Shown here in pieces: positions 1 through 5,335 of a stretch of DNA of 5,492 nucleotides. Position 1 is the stretch's first letter. Each line of letters begins with the position of its first letter. The notes under the pieces are model-generated. The model had not been told where the DNA came from. It did not search any database and worked only from the letters and a program-made list of their open reading frames with translations. The stretch is from Pseudomonadota bacterium (lineage in GTDB: Bacteria > Pseudomonadota > Gammaproteobacteria > Enterobacterales > Enterobacteriaceae): positions 1 through 5,492 of the forward strand of contig JAFACP010000124.1 in NCBI GenBank assembly GCA_023425455.1, written 5' to 3'. The position numbers were made by a program, and so were the translations under genes.

Positions 1-106
1 GTGCGTTTCTTCTCTGTTCATTGAAGGGTTGTCTGTCCCATGCAAACAACATAAGCGGACAATGATACCACCAGTGCCTGGCAAAGTGGTTAACATTTCC
101 AGTAAC
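1..106. other. patZ-pssA intergenic spacer, no gene
   Basis: This stretch lies downstream of the patZ stop and, by enterobacterial synteny, upstream of pssA (phosphatidylserine synthase), whose start should fall just beyond the left edge. Neither strand carries a reading frame resembling a known protein, and no PssA N-terminus is visible on the minus strand. The only structure I see is a bulged inverted repeat at 67-90. I found no well-spaced -35/-10 pair for pssA, so its promoter is either weak in consensus terms or outside the window. Confidence 0.6.
67..90 (-). other. Weak bulged hairpin after patZ
   Basis: Read on the minus strand, ACCA and CCAG pair with CTGG and TGGT around a GCA loop, giving eight base pairs interrupted by a five-base one-sided bulge (CTTTG). 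It starts 16 bases past the patZ stop codon. No run of U follows it, so it is not a classical intrinsic terminator. It may help form or protect the 3' end of the patZ message, or it may be chance. Confidence 0.25.
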
Positions 107-2770
107 TTACTCTTGTCCATCCGCGGATGTCAGGCGGAGCGTCAGAGCAACGATACCTTCGTCCAGCTGAATATCAACGTCAAATCCAAGTTTTCGCGCC
201 AGGGTCACCATGCCGCGATTGTTGGGCATAGTAATGCCATTTAAACGTAACAATCCGTGATCTCGCGTATAACTGATGAGTTTTTCCAGCAGACGTCTTC
301 CCAGACCCAGCCCTTTTAAGTCTGAACGGACCAGCACGGCGAACTCGGCATCTTCGTTATCCGGATCAGAAATCGCTCTTGTCACGCCAAGGATCTCATC
401 CCCCGTATCTGAACGACGAACGGCGACAAACGCCATTTCTCGATCGTAGTCGATCTGGGTCATGTTGGCTAAATCATCATGGGTAAATTCGTTGATTTCA
501 CTAAAGTACCGGTAGTAAAGATCTTCTTTCGTTACCTGAGAAATGAACATCCGAAGCTGCGGTTCATCTTCCGGCAGGATCGGACGAAACAGCGCCCGCT
601 CCCCATTCTTCATCGTCACCCACTCTTCAAGCTGCAACGGATACGGGCGTATCGCGAGGCGGCTTTCTTTGTCCCCAGTGAAAGGGGCAATATCCAGCGT
701 GACATCCAGCGCAGTAAACTCACTGCCGGAGGCCAGCAGCGGATGGATATCCAGCCGCTGGATCTCCGGGCAATCAACGATAAGGTTGGATACCTGCACC
801 AGGAACTGGCTTAAGCCGGCGATGTCCAGCGGGCGAAGGGCGCTACGTCCACGGATCTTTTTACTTTTGATGGCCTGGATCACCAGATAACGCGCCAGAT
901 TCATGTTCAGCGGAGGTAAGGCCACAACGGCCTGTTCTTCCGGTCTCCAGTCGACGCCGCCTTCACCCAGCATGATGAGCGGGCCAAACACCCGATCATA
1001 TTCAACCACCACGCGCAACTCCTGGGCACCCGCACGGTTGGCCATACTCTGTACCAGCAGGCCATGGACGCTTGCCTGCGGCCAGGTCATTTTTACGCGA
1101 TCGATAATCGCATCTGCGGCTTGCTGCACTTCCGCCGCGGTACGCAGATAGAGCATTACCCCCTGGACATCAGACTTATGTGGAATATCAGGCGAGCGCA
1201 GCTTAAGGGCAACCGGATAGCCAATTTGCTCGGCAATGTGTACCGCTTCTGCGCTATCGCTGGCGATCCAGGTCGGGAGGGTGTGCATTCCGTAGCTGCC
1301 AAGAATCGGCTGAACTTCGTGCGTATCCAGTGACGTTGCACCCTCCGCGATAGCCTGCTGCAGTAGCGTATGAACATCGACGCTGCTCGGCGTCAGGTTG
1401 CCGGGAAGGGCGGGTGTTTCACGCAGCTGCTTCTGGTTGCGCCGGTATTCGACCATATGCATAAACGCCGTAATCGTCCCTTCCGGAGTACGATACGTCG
1501 GTAACCCCGCTTCGCTGAACAAGCGCCGCGCCTCCTGCGACGAAAACTCGCCGCACCAGTTTGTCAGCAGGGTGACATATTTCCCCCGGGGATGCTTGCG
1601 CACAGTTTCGATAAGCGCTTTGGCGCTCTCACTCCCCGGCGCTGCCGCGCTGGGTGAATGAATAATCATCAGCGCGTCGAAATCCTGGCTGTCCAGCAAA
1701 ATAGATACTGCCTGGATATAGCGCTCACTGCTGGCGTCATCACGGAGATCCAGCGGGTTATCTGGTGAGACGCTGGCGGGTAATGCCTCCCGCAAACGCT
1801 GAAGTGTCTCTTCACCCAGCGTGGCCAGTTTTCCATTGCGCAGCCACAGCTCATCCAGCGCCAGCGCGGCCGGAGCCGCGCCATTACTGACAATCATTAA
1901 TTTTTCGCCACGTAGCGGGCGCATATGGCTGAGGGTTTCAACGGCTGAAAACAGCTCGTGAGTATCTTGTACCCGCAGCAGGCCGGCGCGCTGGATAGCG
2001 GCATCCCACGCGGGATCCATGCCTGAATGTGAGTGCAGCAGCCGCTGAGCGGCGGGGCTGCGGCCACTTTTAATCACCAGTATCGGTTTATTACGGGAAG
2101 CGCTACGTGAGGCAGAGACAAAACGACGGGCATCGCTTAAGTGCTCGAGGTACAACAGAATGGCGCTGGTTTTGCTGTCTCTGGCAAGGAAGTCGAGTAG
2201 CTCGTCGACGTCGATATCGAGGCTGTCGCCCAGAGCGATAAAGTAGGAGAATCCCATCTCTCGCTGCTGTGCCCAGTCGAGGATAGTATTAGACACGGCA
2301 GCAGACTGGGAAATAAACGCCAGCTTACCTTTGCGTATCGGCACCGGAGAGAAGCTGGCATTGAGGCCCTGCCACGGGGCCAGTAGTCCCAGGCTATTTG
2401 GGCCGAGGATCCGCATCTGATAGCGACTGGCGCACAGCAACAGTTCGGCATGTTGCTCGGGCGGCGACGAGAGAATAATGCAGGTTTTACACCCTTTCTC
2501 ACCCAGCGACGCCAGCAGTTCCAGATTGCGTTTCGCGTGGGTGCAGAGTATGGCCAGATCCGGTACGAAGGGCAGGCTGCTCACGCTCGGCCATGCCAGC
2601 ACCCCCTGAACGGCCTTATAGGCAGGGGTGACCGGCATCACGGGGCCATTGAAGCCACCGGCGAGCAGGTTTCGCATCATCAGATAGCCTGCGCGATCCG
2701 GTTTCATTGATGCGCCGATAACGGCAATCGACTTAGGGCGTAATAGCGCTTCTAACCCTCGCTGGCTCAT
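107..2770 (-). CDS. patZ: Protein lysine acetyltransferase PatZ (Pat/YfiQ)
   Basis: This cytoplasmic enzyme transfers acetyl groups from acetyl-CoA to lysines of proteins; the best-known target in E. coli and Salmonella is acetyl-CoA synthetase Acs, which it switches off, with CobB deacetylase reversing the reaction. The 887 residues match the usual ~886. Residues 1-~280 form a CoA-binding, ADP-forming acyl-CoA synthetase alpha-like part (SIAVIGAS at 14-21, GPNSLGL at 123-129, SHSG at 247-250). An ATP-grasp-like beta part follows at about 485-695 (YPVALKLRSPDIPHKSDVQG at 518-537, LDIHPLL near 673). A GNAT domain covers about 720-887, with the acetyl-CoA pyrophosphate loop KGLGLG at 819-824 and Glu809, which coincides with the catalytic Glu809 reported for Salmonella Pat. 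The ATG at 2770 is chosen because AGGAGAC sits four bases upstream and the encoded MSQRGLEALL matches E. coli; a TTG at 2791 would only add seven residues across that site. tapT ends 35 bases upstream. E. coli patZ is known to be cAMP-CRP activated; I see no clear CRP box here. Confidence 0.97.
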   Translation of the reverse strand: MSQRGLEALLRPKSIAVIGASMKPDRAGYLMMRNLLAGGFNGPVMPVTPAYKAVQGVLAWPSVSSLPFVPDLAILCTHAKRNLELLASLGEKGCKTCIILSSPPEQHAELLLCASRYQMRILGPNSLGLLAPWQGLNASFSPVPIRKGKLAFISQSAAVSNTILDWAQQREMGFSYFIALGDSLDIDVDELLDFLARDSKTSAILLYLEHLSDARRFVSASRSASRNKPILVIKSGRSPAAQRLLHSHSGMDPAWDAAIQRAGLLRVQDTHELFSAVETLSHMRPLRGEKLMIVSNGAAPAALALDELWLRNGKLATLGEETLQRLREALPASVSPDNPLDLRDDASSERYIQAVSILLDSQDFDALMIIHSPSAAAPGSESAKALIETVRKHPRGKYVTLLTNWCGEFSSQEARRLFSEAGLPTYRTPEGTITAFMHMVEYRRNQKQLRETPALPGNLTPSSVDVHTLLQQAIAEGATSLDTHEVQPILGSYGMHTLPTWIASDSAEAVHIAEQIGYPVALKLRSPDIPHKSDVQGVMLYLRTAAEVQQAADAIIDRVKMTWPQASVHGLLVQSMANRAGAQELRVVVEYDRVFGPLIMLGEGGVDWRPEEQAVVALPPLNMNLARYLVIQAIKSKKIRGRSALRPLDIAGLSQFLVQVSNLIVDCPEIQRLDIHPLLASGSEFTALDVTLDIAPFTGDKESRLAIRPYPLQLEEWVTMKNGERALFRPILPEDEPQLRMFISQVTKEDLYYRYFSEINEFTHDDLANMTQIDYDREMAFVAVRRSDTGDEILGVTRAISDPDNEDAEFAVLVRSDLKGLGLGRRLLEKLISYTRDHGLLRLNGITMPNNRGMVTLARKLGFDVDIQLDEGIVALTLRLTSADGQE

Positions 2771-2774
2771 GCAA

Positions 2775-2781
2775 GTCTCCT
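2775..2781 (-). promoter_or_regulatory. patZ ribosome binding site
   Basis: On the minus strand AGGAGAC lies four bases before the ATG at 2770 (AGGAG is six bases away). This decides between the ATG and the upstream in-frame TTG at 2791, which has no comparable site. A seven-base direct repeat (minus-strand CTTGCAT) brackets the site, at 2769-2775 and 2786-2792; the first copy includes part of the start codon. Confidence 0.85.
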
Positions 2782-2805
2782 GTGAATGCAAGCGACCTGA
2801 TGATT

Positions 2806-3504
2806 TTAAACGTTTTCTGCTTCGCCTGCTGTGATGCTTCCCTTATGAATGGTTTTTCCCGCCAGATAACGCTCGCGGAAGCAGGAAAAATGGCTGCCCA
2901 GCGCATCTGCCGCTGGTGTATCACCCGCCAGATCCAGCAGGGCGATGGCGACTTCAGCGGTGCAATACTGGCCTTCAGCATGAGCTTCGCGCAGGCGATA
3001 GGCTGAAACGCGGGAAAGATCGACGGAAATGACCGGAAGTGCATCAAGATAAGGGCTTTTACGAAACATTTTCCGCGCTTCTGTCCAGGTGCCGTCCAGC
3101 ATGATAAAAAGCGGCCGCTTTCCCGAGGGCGGAGCGGCAACGACCTGACGGTTTTCTCCCGCATAAGAGGCGGGAAACACCACCATCGGGTGGTACTCTT
3201 CGCAGCTCACAAGGTCGAGTAATGCCTGCGGGGGCGACGTTCTCGACCACTGAAAGGCAAGCGTATCCGGCAGAATATCGGCAATCAGACGGCCGGTATT
3301 GCTCGGTTTCATCGGTTCCGTATCGAACATAACCAGACAAAAGCGGCTATGAGCCTGACTGGGCGTGAGCGTTTCGCACAGGCAAACCTTGAGCGGCAAC
3401 AGGCAGCGCTGGCAGCGGCGAATACGATTACCACGGGCGAGAAACGGGCGGGTCGCGCGCGCGAGGCGCTCTGCGCGTAATTGCAGTACGGCGTTATTGT
3501 TCAT
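2806..3504 (-). CDS. tapT: tRNA-uridine aminocarboxypropyltransferase TapT (YfiP, DTW domain)
   Basis: TapT (YfiP, also called TuaA) uses S-adenosylmethionine as donor of a 3-amino-3-carboxypropyl group to make acp3U at position 47 in the variable loop of several tRNAs; it acts in the cytoplasm. The product is 232 residues, equal to the E. coli length as I recall it. A probable zinc-binding cluster, C31-x2-C34-x6-C41-x-C43, is followed by the DTW domain with its namesake DGTW at 137-140 and the conserved stretch REAHAEGQYCTAEVAIALL at 172-190. The DTW family is related to the SPOUT/alpha-beta knot fold. The ATG at 3504 gives MNNNAVLQLRAERLARATRP, which aligns with the E. coli N-terminus, but no Shine-Dalgarno sequence precedes it. 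It lies 68 bases after trxC and 35 before patZ on the same strand, so cotranscription with patZ is likely. Function is taken from the family; identity is firm. Confidence 0.95.
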   Translation of the reverse strand: MNNNAVLQLRAERLARATRPFLARGNRIRRCQRCLLPLKVCLCETLTPSQAHSRFCLVMFDTEPMKPSNTGRLIADILPDTLAFQWSRTSPPQALLDLVSCEEYHPMVVFPASYAGENRQVVAAPPSGKRPLFIMLDGTWTEARKMFRKSPYLDALPVISVDLSRVSAYRLREAHAEGQYCTAEVAIALLDLAGDTPAADALGSHFSCFRERYLAGKTIHKGSITAGEAENV

Positions 3505-3535
3505 GAGCGAAATGCCGGAAAAAGCTCATTTTCGC
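3503..3535 (-). promoter_or_regulatory. Alternative hairpins at the tapT start codon
   Basis: Two perfect six-base stems compete here. In minus-strand RNA, AUGAGC (3529-3524) can pair with GCUCAU (3508-3503), which covers AU of the tapT start codon. Alternatively GCGAAA (3535-3530) can pair with UUUCGC (3512-3507), leaving the codon free. The two share bases 3507-3508 and cannot form together. No purine-rich Shine-Dalgarno is visible upstream. A role in translation control is inference; six-base stems can arise by chance. Confidence 0.3.
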
Positions 3536-3547
3536 AGAGGCGGGAAC

Positions 3548-3566
3548 GGGGCACAAGATGTGCCCC
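3548..3566 (-). terminator. Stable hairpin between trxC and tapT, no U tract
   Basis: GGGGCACA (3548-3555) and TGTGCCCC (3559-3566) form a perfect eight-base-pair stem with a three-base loop. It begins six bases after the trxC stop codon. On the transcribed (minus) strand it is followed by GTTCCCGCC rather than a run of T, so it does not fit a standard intrinsic terminator. It more likely protects the trxC 3' end or acts as a partial terminator or processing site that lowers expression of tapT and patZ relative to trxC. The stem is certain; its role is inferred. Confidence 0.5.
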
Positions 3567-3572
3567 TGAATG

Positions 3573-3992
3573 TTACAGCGACTCGTTTAGCCAGCTTTCG
3601 AACGGGGCTTTGGGCACTGCGCCGTTAAGCATGTCGATAACTTCGCCATTTTTGAAAATCATGATGGTCGGAATACTGCGGATCCGGAAGCGCGCGCTCA
3701 GCTCGCGCTCGGCCTCGGTGTTCACCTTTACAAAACGCATTTGACCGCTGCGTTCTTCCGCGACATCTTCAAAAATCGGAGCAAAGCTGCGGCACGGACC
3801 GCACCAGGGCGCCCAGAAATCAACAACAACCGGCAGATCGTCCTTGAGGAGTTTGTCCAGCGTAGCGCCTGTGGCATTAATGACATCGCCATCAAACAAT
3901 TCATGACCACAACGTCCGCATTTCGCGCCATCATCAATCCGATCTTGCGGTATGCGATTAAGCGCCTGACAGTTGGCACATACGGTATTCAT
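3573..3992 (-). CDS. trxC: Thioredoxin 2 (TrxC), zinc-binding
   Basis: TrxC is a cytoplasmic protein disulfide reductase recharged by thioredoxin reductase; it can reduce ribonucleotide reductase and other targets and is part of the peroxide response in E. coli. The 139 residues match the E. coli length. The N-terminus carries the extra zinc finger that separates thioredoxin 2 from TrxA: C5-x2-C8 and C25-x2-C28. The thioredoxin fold follows from about residue 38, with the active site WCGPC at 63-67 and the cis-proline in SIPT (Pro108). The ATG at 3992 has AGAGG six bases upstream and gives [18 protein letters not shown], as expected for the family. It is the first gene of a possible trxC-tapT-patZ unit and is divergent from yfiF. 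In E. coli trxC is activated by OxyR; a promoter and an OxyR-like site lie upstream here. All key residues are intact. Confidence 0.98.
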   Translation of the reverse strand: MNTVCANCQALNRIPQDRIDDGAKCGRCGHELFDGDVINATGATLDKLLKDDLPVVVDFWAPWCGPCRSFAPIFEDVAEERSGQMRFVKVNTEAERELSARFRIRSIPTIMIFKNGEVIDMLNGAVPKAPFESWLNESL

Positions 3993-3998
3993 AACTAA

Positions 3999-4003
3999 CC
4001 TCT
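3999..4003 (-). promoter_or_regulatory. trxC ribosome binding site
   Basis: Minus-strand AGAGG lies six bases before the trxC ATG at 3992, a normal spacing, and supports that start. Confidence 0.75.
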
Positions 4004-4021
4004 GATAGAGCCGTGGGACAG

Positions 4022-4034
4022 CGGCAGAATGCCG
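4022..4034 (-). other. Small stem-loop in the trxC leader
   Basis: CGGCA (4022-4026) and TGCCG (4030-4034) form a perfect five-base-pair stem with a three-base loop in the predicted 5' untranslated region of trxC. It is GC-rich but short, about 19 bases ahead of the ribosome binding site. No function can be assigned. Confidence 0.3.
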
Positions 4035-4044
4035 ATAATGTTTC

Positions 4045-4061
4045 TAATATGTTACATATTA
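4045..4061. promoter_or_regulatory. Perfect 17-base palindrome over the trxC -10/start, candidate operator
   Basis: TAATATGTTACATATTA is a perfect inverted repeat: eight-base arms around a central T. It overlaps four bases of the predicted trxC -10 box (4058-4063) and the expected transcription start near 4051, which is where a repressor or architectural protein would act. I do not recognise the motif. It is a poor match to Fur, and it does not fit the FNR, Zur or NsrR consensus sequences as I know them. It also contains the second half of an ArcA-like direct repeat (TGTTT at 4039-4043 and TGTTA at 4050-4054, 11 bases apart). Confidence 0.4.
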
Positions 4062-4086
4062 TCAATGAGCCTGTTTGAAACGACAA
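4058..4086 (-). promoter_or_regulatory. Predicted sigma-70 promoter of trxC
   Basis: On the minus strand the -35 box is TTGTCG (4086-4081, four of six consensus bases) and the -10 box is GATAAT (4063-4058, five of six), with the ideal 17-base spacer. The start point would be near 4051, giving a leader of about 58 bases to the trxC ATG. The weak -35 fits a promoter that needs an activator, and the OxyR-like site abuts it upstream. Confidence 0.65.
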
Positions 4087-4123
4087 TGCGTTTTATTCAA
4101 TGAGAACAATAGTCACAGGCTTT
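4087..4123 (-). promoter_or_regulatory. Possible OxyR binding site
   Basis: OxyR contacts four ATAG/CTAT-type elements spread over about 37 bases. Read on the minus strand at the required spacing, the elements here are AAAG (4123-4120), CTAT (4112-4109), ATTG (4101-4098) and CGCA (4090-4087). They match at 3/4, 4/4, 3/4 and 1/4 positions. The site ends right at the -35 box of the trxC promoter, the geometry expected for OxyR activation. trxC is a known OxyR target in E. coli. The match alone is modest, so the call rests on position and family knowledge. Confidence 0.45.
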
Positions 4124-4162
4124 TGTACGAAATAATGGCTATGCGCGTACACATCGGGTAAT

Positions 4163-4179
4163 CTGCGCGCTTCGCGCAG
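4163..4179 (+). other. GC-rich hairpin in the yfiF leader
   Basis: CTGCGCG (4163-4169) and CGCGCAG (4173-4179) form a perfect seven-base-pair, almost all-GC stem with a three-base CTT loop. It ends seven bases before the yfiF Shine-Dalgarno GGAG. With no T run after it, termination is unlikely. If it is transcribed it could slow ribosome loading or mark a 5' structure. Confidence 0.5.
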
Positions 4180-4180
4180 C

Positions 4181-4188
4181 GCTGGTGG
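4181..4188 (+). other. Chi octamer GCTGGTGG
   Basis: An exact match to the E. coli RecBCD Chi sequence on the plus strand. It overlaps the first bases of the yfiF Shine-Dalgarno. It is the only Chi match I found in the window on either strand. Chi octamers are frequent in enterobacterial genomes, so its presence is expected; only its position in a translation start region is notable. Confidence 0.85.
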
Positions 4189-4190
4189 AG
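4187..4190 (+). promoter_or_regulatory. yfiF ribosome binding site
   Basis: GGAG (within GTGGAG, 4185-4190) lies six bases before the ATG at 4197. This favours that ATG over the in-frame GTG at 4185, which would have its start inside the site. Confidence 0.8.
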
Positions 4191-4196
4191 AAAAGC

Positions 4197-5282
4197 ATGA
4201 ACGACGAACTAAAGAATAAAAGCGGCAAGGTCAAAGTGATGTATGTCCGCAGTGATGATGACTCAGATAAACGCACCGCTAATCCGCGTACCGGAAAAGG
4301 TGGCGGGCGTCCGGGGTCTTCTCGTGCAGACGGTGGCCGTCGCCCCGCCCGCGATGACAGAAGCAACCGTGGTGAAGACCGCAAACGTGATGACCGTAAG
4401 CGCGACGATCGCAAACGCGACGACTTCTCGCGCGATGGCGCATCCCCATGGCGTACCGTTTCGCGCGCACCGGGTGATGAGACGCCGGAGAAAGCCGATC
4501 ACGGTGGGATCAGCGGTAAAAGTTTTATCGACCCGGAAGTGTTGCGCCGTCAGCGCGCAGAAGAGACCCGCGTTTATGGTGAGAATGCCTGCCAGGCTCT
4601 GTTCCAGAGTCGTCCTGAGTGCATCGTTCGCGCCTGGTTTATCCAGAGCGTCACGCCGCGTTTCAAGGAAGCACTGCGCTGGATGGCGGCAAATCGCAAA
4701 GCGTACCATGTGGTTGATGACGCCGAGCTGACCAAAGCTTCTGGCACTGAACATCACGGCGGGGTCTGTTTCCTGATCAAAAAACGTAATGGCACCACCG
4801 TTCAGCAATGGGTAAGCCAGGCCGATGCCGATGACTGCGTGCTGGCACTGGAAGATGTTGGCAACCCGCATAACCTGGGCGCGATGATGCGCAGCTGCGC
4901 GCATTTTGGTGTGAAAGGGGTGCTGTTACAGGATGCCGCATTACTGGAGTCCGGTGCAGCCATCCGTACTGCAGAAGGCGGTGCTGAGCATGTTCAGCCG
5001 ATCACCGGCGACAGCGTGCTGGATGCCATTGAGCAGTTCCGAAAAGCGGGCTACGCCATTGTCACCACCTCCAGTCATGCAGGTACGCCGCTGTTTAAAG
5101 CGACGCTCCCGCGTAAAATGGTGCTGGTGTTGGGCCAGGAGCGTGATGGGTTGTCTGAAGCGGCACTGTCCAGCGCCGATCTGAGCGTGTCAATTGACGG
5201 TACGGGGAATGTTGAAAGCCTCAACGTTTCCGTTGCAACCGGCGTGCTGCTGGCCGAATGGTGGCGTCAGAATAGAGCATAA
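4197..5282 (+). CDS. yfiF: SpoU/TrmH-family RNA 2'-O-methyltransferase YfiF
   Basis: The protein belongs to the SpoU (TrmH) branch of SPOUT methyltransferases, which use S-adenosylmethionine to methylate ribose 2'-OH in tRNA or rRNA. I do not know an established substrate for YfiF. Of its 361 residues, 1-~105 are charged and probably disordered, with RGG-like GKGGGRPG at 33-40 and three tandem RKRDD units at 62-76. A SpoU substrate-binding domain spans about 124-196. The catalytic knotted domain covers about 213-357, with motif 1 [10 protein letters not shown] (223-232), motif 2 [10 protein letters not shown] (310-319) and motif 3 SLNVSVATG (341-349); the key Asn226, Arg232, Glu315 and Asn343 are present. 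The start at 4197 is chosen for its ribosome binding site and because MNDE matches E. coli. As I recall E. coli YfiF is about 345 residues; the extra length here lies in the N-terminal tail. It is divergent from trxC and convergent with ung. Confidence 0.95.
   Translation: MNDELKNKSGKVKVMYVRSDDDSDKRTANPRTGKGGGRPGSSRADGGRRPARDDRSNRGEDRKRDDRKRDDRKRDDFSRDGASPWRTVSRAPGDETPEKADHGGISGKSFIDPEVLRRQRAEETRVYGENACQALFQSRPECIVRAWFIQSVTPRFKEALRWMAANRKAYHVVDDAELTKASGTEHHGGVCFLIKKRNGTTVQQWVSQADADDCVLALEDVGNPHNLGAMMRSCAHFGVKGVLLQDAALLESGAAIRTAEGGAEHVQPITGDSVLDAIEQFRKAGYAIVTTSSHAGTPLFKATLPRKMVLVLGQERDGLSEAALSSADLSVSIDGTGNVESLNVSVATGVLLAEWWRQNRA
4380..4424 (+). repeat. Three tandem 15-base units encoding RKRDD in yfiF
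   Basis: Three in-frame 15-base units, 4380-4394, 4395-4409 and 4410-4424, each encode Arg-Lys-Arg-Asp-Asp. The DNA copies differ only at third codon positions: for example the first Arg is CGC, CGT, CGC and the last Asp is GAC, GAT, GAC. The amino acid pattern is therefore kept while the DNA has drifted, which suggests an old duplication under protein-level constraint, or codon-level divergence after slippage. Confidence 0.9.
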
Positions 5283-5300
5283 GCTTTATTCTCCCTCGCA

Positions 5301-5323
5301 AGGCCCGGTTAGCCACCGGGCCT
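5301..5323. terminator. Hairpin between convergent yfiF and ung
   Basis: AGGCCCGGT (5301-5309) and ACCGGGCCT (5315-5323) form a perfect nine-base-pair stem with a five-base loop. It begins 18 bases after the yfiF stop and ends 12 bases from the ung stop. The position between convergent genes is typical of a shared bidirectional terminator. However, neither direction has a T run directly after the stem (CAAACATCAGG on plus, TGCGAGGGAG on minus). It may work as a weak terminator, a 3' end protector or with Rho. Confidence 0.6.
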
Positions 5324-5335
5324 CAAACATCAGGA

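Larger units (their letters stand above)
3993..4196. other. Divergent trxC-yfiF regulatory region
   Basis: This 204-base spacer between two outward-facing genes is AT-rich on the trxC side and GC-rich near yfiF. In order from the trxC side it holds the trxC ribosome binding site, a small leader stem-loop (4022-4034), a 17-base palindrome, the trxC -10 and -35 boxes, an OxyR-like site, then a GC-rich hairpin, a Chi octamer and the yfiF ribosome binding site. I could not find a strong promoter for yfiF. The best pair is TAGTCA (4110-4115) with AATAAT (4131-4136), at a poor 15-base spacing. Confidence 0.7.

Noticed and set aside
1..60. pssA promoter on the minus strand
   Set aside because: TTGTCC and TTGCAT occur, but no acceptable -10 lies 16-18 bases downstream of either.
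29..244. A 71-codon plus-strand frame covering the spacer and the patZ 3' end
   Set aside because: Most of it is antisense to patZ and its sequence resembles nothing I know.
479..1661. Several open frames on the plus strand opposite patZ (for example 479-814, 903-1151, 1064-1333, 1398-1661)
   Set aside because: They are antisense shadows of a long, clearly conserved gene. None has a recognisable protein, and I saw no reason to prefer them.
2771..2791. TTG at 2791 as an earlier patZ start (seven extra residues)
   Set aside because: The extension would translate through a strong AGGAGAC that is correctly placed for the ATG at 2770, and the extra residues are not in the E. coli protein.
2781..2850. 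CRP-like half sites TGTGA at 2781 and 2830 upstream of patZ
   Set aside because: The partner half expected after six bases is GCGAC or CCTTA, too far from TCACA. CRP control of patZ is known in E. coli, but I cannot point to a site here.
3515..3565. Separate tapT promoter in the trxC-tapT gap (TTGTGC with GAAAAT)
   Set aside because: Only three and four of six consensus bases match, and the -35 overlaps the hairpin stem; too weak to call.
4045..4063. Fur box in the trxC promoter palindrome
   Set aside because: Aligned to the 19-base Fur consensus on the minus strand it matches only about 11 positions, mostly because both are AT-rich.
4185..4196. In-frame GTG at 4185 as an earlier yfiF start (four extra residues MEKS)
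   Set aside because: It lies inside the ribosome binding site used for the ATG at 4197, has no site of its own, and the family N-terminus begins at MNDE.
4263..4904. A 213-codon open frame antisense to yfiF
   Set aside because: It mirrors the high-GC coding of yfiF, whose frame carries all SpoU motifs; the antisense product has no recognisable domain.
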